In this document: positions 1 through 6,976 of the stretch, piece after piece
Position numbering within the stretch: the first letter of the stretch is position 1
Layout of the letters: each line of letters opens with the position of its first letter
Assembly: GCA_945921235.1 (NCBI GenBank)
Contig: CAMEKH010000008.1
Coordinates: 1-34,862 of the forward strand
Direction of reading: 5' to 3'
From: an uncultured Prevotellaceae bacterium
GTDB lineage: Bacteria > Bacteroidota > Bacteroidia > Bacteroidales > Muribaculaceae
Length of the DNA: 34,862 nucleotides
Program-made: the position numbers and the translations under genes
The notes under the pieces: generated by a model
Seen by the model: only the letters and a program-made list of their open reading frames with translations
Database searches by the model: none
What the model was told of the DNA's origin: nothing

Positions 1-369
1 TTGGCAACGTCTTCGGCGCTACCAACAATGTGCTAACCATATTCACGCCTCTCCGAGGCGTTACTCGCTCCGCTCGCCACAATCGGCGGTCACCCACAAT
101 CGGCAGAACAAAATTGTTTGGAAAGTGCAGTGGCAGAATACAAGTGGCAGTAACGCACCGTGGCGTACATGAGTTGTGGTAACGTGCTGTGGCAGGAAGT
201 GAATGAAGGAAACGCATGTGGTGGAAATTAGGGAGTTGGTTGGCGACAGCAATATTGTTTCGGTTGCCGTTTTTATTGCAATCAAGAAGTTCTTTGGGTT
301 ATTTGAAGTAATTGAAGTTTGAGGATTTTTGTGATAAGTTATGTGGTATGCAAAGTGTAGAGTTGTGGA
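1..369. other. Intergenic region rich in short repeats, no supported gene
   Basis: I find no convincing gene here. The stretch holds a perfect hairpin (ACGCCTC, loop TCC, GAGGCGT, 45-61), a segment CTCGCTCCGCTCGCCA (64-79) that recurs almost exactly at 26955-26970, two copies of CCACAATCGGC 17 bases apart (77-87 and 94-104), and a degenerate series of GTGG-starting units (130, 144, 160, 176, 189) spaced 13-16 bases. A 74-codon open frame on the minus strand across the repeats has no recognisable domain and repetitive composition, so I treat it as chance. Confidence 0.55.
45..79. repeat. Short intergenic palindromic repeat, copy 1
   Basis: A 7-bp perfect stem (45-51 with 55-61) is followed directly by a GC-rich segment. 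GGCGTTACTCG (57-67) is present in reverse complement at 31569-31579, and CTCGCTCCGCTCGCCA (64-79) matches 26955-26970 at 15 of 16 positions. All three sites lie between genes. The function is unknown; a dispersed non-coding repeat family is the simplest reading. Confidence 0.5.
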
Positions 370-830
370 TTATTCATCTTTAATGAGGTTGTTGATTTGT
401 GAGATTACTTCATCGTTGGTGTGTTGAATTTTGCGATATAATCTAAATGCGTATATTATGCCACAGATGCTTCCTATTATACCTCCTATCAAGCTGCCTT
501 CGAAGAATCCTTTGTGAAAATTGTCGCTTGTCATTGGCATTGATTGCATTATTTCAAATATTGTACATACAAACCAAAAGATGCATAGAGGCATAATAAT
601 TATCATTTGCTTTGTTCTCTTTGATTTCATTTTCATAAGTTTTTTAAGGTACTCATGAGGTTTCCCTTCAGATAGTCGGCTTCGGATAGGGAAGAGAGAT
701 TGATTTTGTAGTCGAAATATACATCGATGCAACATATAATATTGATAAATGCGTAATTCCAACATGAAAGTTCAAATGCGAGTTGGCTTTGTAGTTCTTG
801 AAGTCCTAAGCAATTAATATCGTTTCCCAT
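370..830 (-). pseudogene. Frameshifted small membrane protein, partner of the decayed sigma factor
   Basis: Two overlapping minus-strand frames appear to be one broken gene. The upstream frame starts at 828-830 (MGNDINCLGLQELQ...), overlapping the sigma factor stop, and ends at 633. The downstream frame carries on near base 660-700 (EGKPHEYLKKLMKMKSKRTK) and ends at 370. That second part has two hydrophobic segments (around MIIIMPLCIFWFVCTIF and GSLIGGIIGSICGIIYAF) and a charged C-terminus, so an intact product would be an inner-membrane protein of about 150 residues. ECF sigma genes are commonly followed by small membrane or anti-sigma-like genes, but I recognise no family. The alternative is that only the shorter form starting near 636 is expressed. 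The frameshift is inferred from frame continuity and the overlap, not from an alignment. Confidence 0.5.
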
Positions 831-1329
831 AATGATGAATTTTTATTGTTGTTTGTTGCAGCGGAATTTTTGAGTTGTTGACGAATTCGAAATAGCCGAA
901 TGGACACATTTTTAGGCGATATACCGATTATGGTAGCGATTTCGTAGTAGGAAATATCTTCGAGCCAAAGGAGGACAATAGCTCGGTCGATAGGTTGAAG
1001 AAGGCTGATTCTGCTGTGAAGCATGCGAGCTTGTTCGGTGTTGCGACTCTTGTCGTTGAAAAGGTCGATGGTCATAGAAAGCTGAGCTTTTTGGCGGCGA
1101 CGTTTCTCTTTGTCGAAGGATACGCAGGTGCTGAGAGCTACGCGTTAAATCCACGTTTTGATGTTGCAACGGTGGTCGAAAGAGTTTAAGCCTTGCCATA
1201 GTCTTATCATTACCTCCTGGAAAAGGTCGGCAACTTCCTGCTCATCGCTTGATAACATATAGCACACGGTGTAGATAGTGCTTTTATTCTATTTAATCAG
1301 CAACGTGAATTTTTGTCATCAGGATTCAT
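806..1329 (-). pseudogene. Degenerate ECF RNA polymerase sigma factor
   Basis: Reading the minus strand from an ATG at 1327-1329 gives MNPDDK, then a one-base frameshift at a short A run near 1310-1314, then FTLLIK, a TAG (1289-1291), a region-2-like stretch with DLFQEVMIRLWQG, then a TAA (1145-1147) inside NIKTWI*RVALSTC where ECF sigma factors usually have Tyr (TWIYRVAL). After that the frame is open to 806 and holds a typical region 4 helix-turn-helix (YYEIATIIGISPKNVSIRLF). Regions 2 and 4 are in one frame, so the gene was an ordinary ECF sigma factor of about 170 residues. Three independent lesions make a sequencing error unlikely and a pseudogene likely. A shortened product starting at 1073-1075 would contain only region 4 and could not act as a normal sigma factor. 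Confidence 0.85.
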
Positions 1330-1400
1330 TGTTGTTAATATGTTTTCAAATTGTTTTTAAAGTTAGACATCATTGGTAGAATTATTACTACAGATTGTGC

Positions 1401-1434
1401 AAAAAAATAATCCCCGGCATCGCTGCCAGAGATT
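1401..1434 (-). terminator. Rho-independent terminator or attenuator on the minus strand
   Basis: Read on the minus strand, 1434 to 1424 pairs with 1419 to 1409 as an 11-bp stem (with G-U pairs) closed by a GCGA tetraloop, followed by an A and seven T residues (1401-1408). The wobble pairs become C-A mismatches on the plus strand, so the structure belongs to a minus-strand transcript. It lies between the promoter-like element at 1549-1579 and the start of the decayed sigma gene at 1329, so it would end a short RNA or attenuate the sigma operon. Confidence 0.6.
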
Positions 1435-1548
1435 GCATGTCAAATTAACCTTCTAATACCATTAACATAAACCTAAAAACATAGAACACTTGTCATCTCG
1501 ACAAAAGTTTTTTGTTACCTAAAAACTAATACCATGAAAAAACTGATG

Positions 1549-1579
1549 CAAATGTAGTGTTTTTATGTTATACAACATA
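1549..1579 (-). promoter_or_regulatory. Bacteroidota-type promoter, minus strand
   Basis: On the minus strand TACATTTG (1556 to 1549) matches the TAnnTTTG -7 element. TATG, one mismatch from TTTG, lies 19 bases upstream (1576-1579). It would start a transcript near 1541 that runs into the hairpin at 1401-1434 and, if read through, into the sigma pseudogene. Confidence 0.5.
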
Positions 1580-1815
1580 GTTTTTTGATATAAAAATGCA
1601 TCTTATTAACCTTAATTAAGGTAGAGTGTGGTTTGTTTGATTTATGTTAACAATTGTGCTTAAGAAATAATAGTGAGGTGATGCGATGTGAGAGATAGAT
1701 GTAACAAATTATGCAGCTGCGAGCTAAGAATTTGTGTAATGAGTTATGAAGATATAATACAAATCAGTGATTTTGAGAGTTACGATAAAAAATGGTAAAT
1801 AAATTTACTGAAAAT

Positions 1816-1847
1816 TTTGGCTGCTTGGAGAAAAAGTCGTACCTTTG
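1816..1847 (+). promoter_or_regulatory. Promoter of the rplM-rpsI operon
   Basis: TTTG (1816-1819), a 20-base spacer and TACCTTTG (1840-1847) match the Bacteroidota housekeeping promoter pattern exactly. Transcription should start near 1854, leaving a leader of about 100 bases before rplM. Confidence 0.8.
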
Positions 1848-1873
1848 CAAGCCGATTATATCCAAATTTAACA

Positions 1874-1925
1874 TTTCACGAATGCATGAAAGCTTTTGGC
1901 CGGGCTTAAATGCGTGATGGTGAAA
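1874..1925 (+). promoter_or_regulatory. Structured leader of the rplM-rpsI mRNA
   Basis: Three nested helices fit this 52-base stretch: TTTCAC (1874-1879) with GTGAAA (1920-1925), ATGCAT (1882-1887) with ATGCGT (1910-1915, one G-U pair), and AAGC (1890-1893) with GCTT (1904-1907) closing a 10-base loop TTTTGGCCGG. The element lies between the promoter and the start codon. An autogenous ribosomal-protein leader bound by L13 or S9 is the obvious idea; I recall that L13 leaders have been described for Bacteroidia but could not check this one against that model. Confidence 0.6.
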
Positions 1926-1957
1926 TAATTAATTAACATTTAATCAGGAATAATAAA

Positions 1958-2437
1958 GTGGATACTTTAAGTTACAAGACAATCTCAGCTACAGCTGAAA
2001 GCGCTCAAAAGGAATGGGTAGTTATAGATGCTACCGACCAAGTTTTGGGACGTCTATGCGCAAAAGTTGCAAAAATCGTGCGTGGAAAGTATAAACCATG
2101 CTACACACCGCATGTTGACTGTGGTGACAATGTGATTATTATCAATGCCGATAAAGTGGTTTTGACAGGCAATAAGTGGGACGACCGCAAGTATTTGTCA
2201 TACACCGGATATCCCGGAGGACAGCGTGTGGCAACACCGAGAATTCTTCAATTGAAGTCGGAGAAGCATGCTTTGAAGCCTGGCAAGCACCCGTTGTTCA
2301 TAAAGGTGATGAAGGGAATGCTTCCGAAGAATCGTCTTGGAGCAGCTTTGCTGAAGAACATACATGTGTATAACGGACCGGAGCACCCACATGAGGCTCA
2401 GAATCCTAAGGTAATTGATATCAATAAACTTAAATAA
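1958..2437 (+). CDS. rplM: 50S ribosomal protein L13
   Basis: This is ribosomal protein uL13, an early-assembly protein of the large subunit. The N-terminus DTLSYKTISA, the GRLCAKVAKIVRGKYKP segment, HVDCGDNVIIINADKV, LTGNKWDDRKYLSYTGYPGG and the C-terminal GMLPKNRLG are family hallmarks. The start is GTG at 1958; I accept it because the conserved MDTLSYKT start of Bacteroidales L13 begins there and no ATG fits. At 159 residues it is slightly longer than the 150-153 I expect, because the segment between GGQR and GMLPKNRLG is about 8 residues longer. rpsI follows after 11 bases, so the two are co-transcribed. Expression is probably controlled through the structured leader upstream. Confidence 0.97.
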   Translation: MDTLSYKTISATAESAQKEWVVIDATDQVLGRLCAKVAKIVRGKYKPCYTPHVDCGDNVIIINADKVVLTGNKWDDRKYLSYTGYPGGQRVATPRILQLKSEKHALKPGKHPLFIKVMKGMLPKNRLGAALLKNIHVYNGPEHPHEAQNPKVIDINKLK

Positions 2438-2448
2438 GATTGAAGATT

Positions 2449-2835
2449 ATGGAACAGATTAATGCAGTAGGTCGTCGTAAGGCCGCAATCGCCCGAGTAT
2501 TCGTAACAGAGGGAAATGGCGAAATCACAATCAACAAGCGTGCGCTTGAGGTTTATTTTCCGTCTTCGATTCTTCAGTTTATTGTGAAGCAACCTTTGAA
2601 TCTTCTTGAGGTAGCAGAGAAATATAAAATCAACGTCAACTTGTGTGGCGGAGGTTACAAAGGACAGGCTGAGGCGCTTCGCCTTGCAATAGCACGTGCC
2701 CTTGTGAAAATCAATGCCGACGATAAGGCAGCACTCCGTGCAGCAGGTTTCGTGACACGCGACCCACGTGCAGTAGAGCGTAAGAAACCGGGTCGTCCAA
2801 AGGCACGCAAGAGATTCCAGTTCAGCAAGCGTTAA
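2449..2835 (+). CDS. rpsI: 30S ribosomal protein S9
   Basis: This is ribosomal protein uS9 of the small-subunit head, whose C-terminal tail reaches the P-site tRNA. Markers are GRRKAAIARVFV at the N-terminus, GGGYKGQAEALRLAIARAL in the middle and the very basic tail GRPKARKRFQFSKR ending in Lys-Arg. I start it at the ATG at 2449, which gives the usual 128 residues; an in-frame TTG at 2440 would add three residues and is unlikely. It is the second gene of the rplM operon. No clear terminator follows; the next 140 bases are the structured leader of rpsB. Confidence 0.97.
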   Translation: MEQINAVGRRKAAIARVFVTEGNGEITINKRALEVYFPSSILQFIVKQPLNLLEVAEKYKINVNLCGGGYKGQAEALRLAIARALVKINADDKAALRAAGFVTRDPRAVERKKPGRPKARKRFQFSKR

Positions 2836-2875
2836 TATTTTACTATCGTTTGAGAGAATTGCTTGAAAAAATAGA

Positions 2876-2940
2876 GTTTAGTATCTAAACCGCATGGACT
2901 TGATTTGGCTGAAAGAGCCAAAGTTGGCTACCATGAGGTT
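2876..2940 (+). promoter_or_regulatory. Structured leader of the rpsB-tsf mRNA
   Basis: A two-part hairpin precedes rpsB: the outer stem AACCGCATGG (2888-2897) pairs with CCATGAGGTT (2931-2940) with one mismatch, and inside it TTTGGCT (2904-2910) pairs perfectly with AGCCAAA (2916-2922) over a 5-base loop. A second hairpin, GTTTAG/CTAAAC (2876-2881 with 2885-2890), shares bases 2888-2890 with the outer stem, so the two cannot both form fully. The hairpin ends 39 bases before the start codon. Autogenous control by S2 is a reasonable guess but unproven. Confidence 0.6.
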
Positions 2941-2979
2941 GATTTTAAAAAAAGAAAGTAAACAAAAACAAGAATTAAA

Positions 2980-3825
2980 ATGGCAACACCAAATTTTGAC
3001 CAACTTTTAGAGGCAGGATGTCACTTCGGCCACTTGAAACGCAAATGGAATCCTGCAATGGCTCCTTACATTTTCATGGAGCGCAATGGTATCCACATTA
3101 TTGATTTGTATAAGACTGCTGCAAAGCTCGATGAAGCAGCTGCAGCTCTTAAGAATATTGCAAAATCGGGAAAGAAAGTGCTTTTCGTAGCTACAAAGAA
3201 GCAAGCAAAGCAAGTGATAGCAGATAAGGCAACATCAGTGAATATGCCTTACGTTATCGAGCGCTGGCCGGGAGGTATGCTCACCAACTTCCCCACAATC
3301 CGCAAGGCAGTGAAGAAGATGGCATCAATCGACAAGATGTCGAAAGATGGCACATTCGATAACCTTTCGAAGCGTGAGAAACTCCAGATTACACGTCAGC
3401 GTGCAAAACTTGAGAAGACACTTGGTAGCATAGCTGACTTGAATCGCCTTCCTTCAGCTCTTTTCGTGGTAGACGTGAGGGAAGAGCACATTGCAGTAGC
3501 AGAGGCTAATCGTCTTGGAATACCTGTGTTTGGTATCGTCGACACCAACTCCGACCCCAACCCTGTAGATTTCGTAATCCCAGCCAACGACGATGCATCG
3601 AAGTCGATAGAGCTTATCCTCGATACTGTTTGTGCAGCAATGCTCGAAGGACTTGAGGAGCGCAAAGTAGAGAAGGTGGATAACAAAGATGCAGCCGAAG
3701 GCGAAGAGGCTCCGAAGCCCAAGCGCACTCGCGTAGCACGTCGCAAGGCGGCAGAGGTAGAGGCAGAGGCTGAAGCACTTGCTGATGCTGAAGAAGCACC
3801 TGCTACGGAAGAGGCAGCAGAGTAA
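2980..3825 (+). CDS. rpsB: 30S ribosomal protein S2
   Basis: This is ribosomal protein uS2, a late-joining small-subunit protein that helps anchor S1. The sequence shows LLEAGCHFGHLKRKWNPAM, FMERNGIHIIDLYKT, LFVATKKQAKQVI, RWPGGMLTNFPTI and FGIVDTNSDPNPVDFVIP, all classic S2 segments. The body ends near residue 225; the remaining 55 residues are a low-complexity tail with basic (KPKRTRVARRKA) and acidic (EAEAEALADAEEAP) parts, an extension also seen in other Bacteroidales S2 proteins as I recall. The ATG at 2980 sits after an A-rich stretch without a Shine-Dalgarno sequence. tsf follows 71 bases later in the same operon. Confidence 0.97.
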   Translation: MATPNFDQLLEAGCHFGHLKRKWNPAMAPYIFMERNGIHIIDLYKTAAKLDEAAAALKNIAKSGKKVLFVATKKQAKQVIADKATSVNMPYVIERWPGGMLTNFPTIRKAVKKMASIDKMSKDGTFDNLSKREKLQITRQRAKLEKTLGSIADLNRLPSALFVVDVREEHIAVAEANRLGIPVFGIVDTNSDPNPVDFVIPANDDASKSIELILDTVCAAMLEGLEERKVEKVDNKDAAEGEEAPKPKRTRVARRKAAEVEAEAEALADAEEAPATEEAAE

Positions 3826-3896
3826 ACATGTAAAAGCCTGCAAAAGGCTACAGAAATAACTCAAATAATAACGATTAAAACCATACAAAAAAAGAT

Positions 3897-4889
3897 ATGG
3901 CAGTTACAATGGCAGATATCAGCAAGCTTCGCAGTATGACCGGTGCCGGTTTGATGGACTGCAAGAAAGCTTTAGCTGAGGCAAATAACGATATGAATGC
4001 TGCAATTGAGATTATTCGCAAGAAGGGTCAGGCAGTTGCAGCCAAGCGTGAAGACCGCGAGGCTTCGGAGGGCTGTGTGCTCGCCGATGCAGCTGAGGGA
4101 TTCGCAGCAATCGTTGCTTTGAAGTGTGAGACCGACTTCGTGGCAAAGAATGAAGGTTTTGTGGCACTCACCAAGAAAATCCTTGCTGCTGCAATGGCGG
4201 CAAAGGTGAAGAGTCTCGATGAGCTCAAAGAAGCAGAAGTGGAAGGACGCAAGATTTCCGACCTCATAGTGGAGGAAATCGGCAAGACCGGTGAAAAGAT
4301 GGAGCTTGGTGCCTACGAGTATGTAGAGGGCGTAGATGCTACAGCTTACAACCACTTTGGCAATAAACTTTCCACTATCGCCGCTTTCAATGAGAAACTT
4401 GCCGATGCACATGTGGGCAAGGAGGTTGCTATGCAGATTGCAGCAATGAACCCGGTGGCACTCGATGAGGATAGCATGCCGCAAGAGGTGAAAGACTCAG
4501 AGTATAATGTGGCTGTTGAAAAGACTCGTCAAGAGCAGGTTCAGAAAGCAGTAGAGGTAGCTATCAAGAAAGCCGGATTCAATCCCGCTCACTTCGACAG
4601 CGAGGCTCACATGGAGTCGAATCAGGCAAAAGGTTGGATTACAGCCGACGATGTAGTGGCTGTGAAGAAAATTATTGCCGAAGTTACTGCTGAGAAGTCA
4701 GCTAACTTGAATGAGACAATGATTCAGAACATTGCAAAGGGTCGTCTGAACAAGTTCTTCAAGGAGAACTGCTTGCTCAAGCAAGAGTTCGTGTCGGACA
4801 ATACAATGGACATTGCCACTTACTTGAAGAAGCAGAGCGCAACACTCACGGTTACTGCTTTCAAGCGTGTAAACTTGACTAAAGACTAA
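3897..4889 (+). CDS. tsf: Translation elongation factor Ts
   Basis: EF-Ts is the nucleotide exchange factor that returns EF-Tu to its GTP form in the cytoplasm. The N-terminal UBA-like module (MADISKLRSMTGAGLMDCKKAL) and the TDFVAKNEGF motif that contacts EF-Tu are both present, followed by the two dimerisation-type domains. Its 330 residues are the normal Bacteroidales length, longer than the E. coli protein. It is the last gene of the rpsB operon; a small hairpin (AGCCT/AGGCT, 3835-3849) lies between rpsB and tsf and a strong terminator follows at 4918-4960. Confidence 0.97.
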   Translation: MAVTMADISKLRSMTGAGLMDCKKALAEANNDMNAAIEIIRKKGQAVAAKREDREASEGCVLADAAEGFAAIVALKCETDFVAKNEGFVALTKKILAAAMAAKVKSLDELKEAEVEGRKISDLIVEEIGKTGEKMELGAYEYVEGVDATAYNHFGNKLSTIAAFNEKLADAHVGKEVAMQIAAMNPVALDEDSMPQEVKDSEYNVAVEKTRQEQVQKAVEVAIKKAGFNPAHFDSEAHMESNQAKGWITADDVVAVKKIIAEVTAEKSANLNETMIQNIAKGRLNKFFKENCLLKQEFVSDNTMDIATYLKKQSATLTVTAFKRVNLTKD

Positions 4890-4917
4890 ATAGCTGATAA
4901 GGCTGAAAACTTAATAG

Positions 4918-4960
4918 AACGATGGCGTGCCTGCCCTAAACTTGGCGCGCCATCGTTTTT
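4918..4960 (+). terminator. Rho-independent terminator of the rpsB-tsf operon
   Basis: A 14-bp stem with one G-U pair (4918-4931 with 4944-4957), a 12-base loop and a run of five T residues ending at 4960 form a textbook terminator 28 bases after the tsf stop. Confidence 0.9.
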
Positions 4961-5212
4961 GTCGAATTGCAATAGCAAATTCGGGGCTTTGTGTGGTGAC
5001 TTCAGTGAGGATAAGTTGATAGATATGTAAGCGTGCCAAAAGCAATGATTTCGGCTGTAATATCACAACTTTGCAGTGAGGCTTGCTCCTCTTTGTCGCC
5101 TCAATGGCAGAACTTGTAGCTGAAGTGTTGCTTACTAAAAATGATATTTTAGCGACAACATTTTTACAATGACTTGTAAAATTACTATTTTTGTAGAAAA
5201 GTTTATTATAAA
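4961..5212. other. Intergenic region between tsf and hflX
   Basis: The 323 bases between tsf and hflX hold the operon terminator and, near the end, a promoter-like TATTTTTG (5186-5193) 19 bases before the hflX start codon. The -33 position has T-rich sequence but no exact TTTG. I see no gene or notable repeat in the rest. Confidence 0.5.
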
Positions 5213-6442
5213 ATGATTGAAGGCCATATAATCAATGAAGCCGAGAGCGAGCGTGCCGTGCTTGTGGGGCTTATTACTCCTACGCAAAACGAAATGCGTG
5301 CCAATGAGTATCTCGACGAGCTTGCATTTCTTGCCGATACAGCAGGAGCCGTGTCGGTAAAGAAATTTTTGCAGCGTGTCGACTCGCCAAATCGTGTGAC
5401 ATTTGTCGGAAAAGGGAAATTGGAGGAAATTGCCCGTTATATTGAGGAGAACGAGATAGGATTGGTGATTTTTGATGATGATTTAACCCCAAAACAGGTA
5501 TTGAACATTGAAAAAGAGGTGAAAGTGAAGGTGCTCGACCGCACGAGTCTTATCCTCGATATTTTCGCCAAGCGTGCTCAGACGGCAAATGCCAAGATGC
5601 AGGTAGAGTTGGCTCAATATCAGTATCTGCTACCGAGGCTGACGCGAATGTGGACGCACCTTGAGCGACAAAGAGGAGGAATCGGTATGCGCGGTCCGGG
5701 TGAAACGCAGATTGAAACCGACCGACGCATAATTCTTGATAAAATATCGCTATTGAAAGAGCGTCTGCGCGGGCTCGACAAGCAGAAGACAATACAGCGC
5801 CAGAACCGAGGAAAGCTCACTCGAATAGCGCTTGTAGGCTACACGAATGTGGGAAAATCCACGCTGATGAATCTGCTGAGCAAGAGTGAAGTGTTTGCCG
5901 AGAACAAACTCTTTGCCACGCTCGACACCACTTGTCGAAAGGTGGTGATAGAGAATCTGCCATTTCTGTTGACCGATACAGTAGGGTTTATACGCAAATT
6001 GCCTACTCACCTTGTAGAGTCGTTCAAGACAACGCTCGACGAGGTGCGCGATGCCGATATACTTGTGCATTTGGTGGATATCTCGCACCCGCAATTTGAG
6101 GAGCAGATAGAAGTGGTGAACAAGACACTGAATGAGGTGTGCGATGCAGCCAACAAAGAGATGATAGTGGTGTTCAATAAAATCGATGCATTCACCTACA
6201 AAAAGAAGGACGATGACGACCTCACACCGCGCACGCGCGAGAATATACCGCTTGGGGAGCTGAAAGCCACGTGGATGGCAAAATTGCACGATAATTGCGT
6301 GTTTATTTCGGCTAAAAAGCGTACGAACATCGATGAATTGAAGCAGATGCTCTATCAGAAAGCAAAAATTATTCACACACAGCGTTTTCCATACAACGAC
6401 TTCCTTTTCCAGAAATACGATGAACTTGGAGAGGAGTTATGA
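5213..6442 (+). CDS. hflX: GTPase HflX
   Basis: HflX is a ribosome-associated GTPase that splits stalled or heat-damaged 70S ribosomes and binds 50S subunits. The N-terminal HflX domain includes VGKGKLEEIARYI and the family signature region ending in GMRGPGETQIETDRR. The G domain shows the P-loop GYTNVGKS (residues 209-216), DTVGFIRKLP (G3) and NKID near residue 321 (G4). At 409 residues it has the usual length for the phylum. It is transcribed alone: a terminator precedes it and a separate promoter lies downstream at 6515-6546. Confidence 0.96.
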   Translation: MIEGHIINEAESERAVLVGLITPTQNEMRANEYLDELAFLADTAGAVSVKKFLQRVDSPNRVTFVGKGKLEEIARYIEENEIGLVIFDDDLTPKQVLNIEKEVKVKVLDRTSLILDIFAKRAQTANAKMQVELAQYQYLLPRLTRMWTHLERQRGGIGMRGPGETQIETDRRIILDKISLLKERLRGLDKQKTIQRQNRGKLTRIALVGYTNVGKSTLMNLLSKSEVFAENKLFATLDTTCRKVVIENLPFLLTDTVGFIRKLPTHLVESFKTTLDEVRDADILVHLVDISHPQFEEQIEVVNKTLNEVCDAANKEMIVVFNKIDAFTYKKKDDDDLTPRTRENIPLGELKATWMAKLHDNCVFISAKKRTNIDELKQMLYQKAKIIHTQRFPYNDFLFQKYDELGEEL

Positions 6443-6514
6443 CGATGACAGAGCGTTGCCGGCTCAATAGTGTGAAGGGCAGAAAATAGAGAAGTGAAAT
6501 TAAAGTATATTTTA

Positions 6515-6546
6515 TTTGCTTTTACGCTTGGTGTGGTGTAACTTTG
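6515..6546 (+). promoter_or_regulatory. Promoter of the small exported protein and probably ilvE
   Basis: TTTG (6515-6518), a 20-base spacer and TAACTTTG (6539-6546) match the Bacteroidota promoter exactly. Transcription should begin near 6553, which rules out an upstream TTG start at 6544 for the next gene because that codon lies within the -7 element. Confidence 0.8.
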
Positions 6547-6609
6547 CAATTAAATAGTGCGCAATTGAAGGGAATAAAAGTAGGCGCACTGAAAATTGAC
6601 GTTAGAGCA

Positions 6610-6945
6610 GTGAGAAAAAAATTGTTCATAATGACTGTGACGCTGTGGGCATTGTTTATGCCCATAGCCGATGCTTTTGCCCAGATGCAATGGCGAGAGA
6701 GTTCACAGCCGGTGAACGTTCCGAGCCTTAACGACCCGCGGCAGAGCGATGGAGTGGAGATTTACGGCATCAACAGCTCAATCTATGTTCGCACGCCCCA
6801 CAGAATACAGGTTAAGGTGTTCACCATATTGGGGCAGATGGTGTCGCAGGCAGTGCTAAATCCCGGCACATCGGAGCTAAAAATCAATTCAAGAGGTATT
6901 TATATAGTAAAGATAGGCAATGTAACGCAGAAAGTGGCACTATAG
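6610..6945 (+). CDS. Small exported protein with a sorting-domain-like C-terminus
   Basis: The product has a clear signal peptide: a basic start (RKK), a hydrophobic core of about 15 residues and a cleavage site after AFA before QMQW. The C-terminal half (VKVFTILGQMVSQAVLNPGTSELKINSRGIYIVKIG in outline) resembles the C-terminal sorting domain of the type IX secretion system (motif pattern LGQ...GIYIVKIG...KV), but there is almost no cargo domain before it. I choose the GTG at 6610 because the predicted transcription start is near 6553 and this start gives the basic n-region; an ATG at 6631 is the alternative but loses it. About 111 residues. No type IX genes are in the window, so its role is unknown. 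ilvE follows after about 30 bases, perhaps in the same transcript. Confidence 0.7.
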   Translation: MRKKLFIMTVTLWALFMPIADAFAQMQWRESSQPVNVPSLNDPRQSDGVEIYGINSSIYVRTPHRIQVKVFTILGQMVSQAVLNPGTSELKINSRGIYIVKIGNVTQKVAL

Positions 6946-6976
6946 TTGTCTATCGGGAGCATAAATTAAGGTGAAT

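Larger units (their letters stand above)
1330..1957. other. Long AT-rich intergenic region upstream of rplM
   Basis: No protein gene is visible. On the minus strand there is a promoter-like element (1549-1579) and a terminator-like hairpin (1401-1434). Several inverted repeats lie between: TATGTT/AACATA (1564-1579), ACCTTAATTAAGGT (1609-1622, a perfect palindrome) and GTAAAT/ATTTAC (1795-1808), the last ending 7 bases before the rplM -33 element. CTAATACCAT occurs twice (1453-1462 and 1526-1535). The rplM promoter and leader occupy 1816-1925. Confidence 0.6.

Noticed and set aside
61-285. 74-codon minus-strand open frame
   Set aside because: It covers the repeat array, has no domain, no promoter and a composition set by the repeats.
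912-1199. 95-codon minus-strand open frame over the sigma pseudogene
   Set aside because: It is out of frame with the recognisable sigma regions and shows no protein-like pattern.
6544-6609. Upstream TTG start for the small exported protein
   Set aside because: The TTG lies inside the -7 promoter element, so it cannot be in the transcript; the longer N-terminus also hides the signal peptide.
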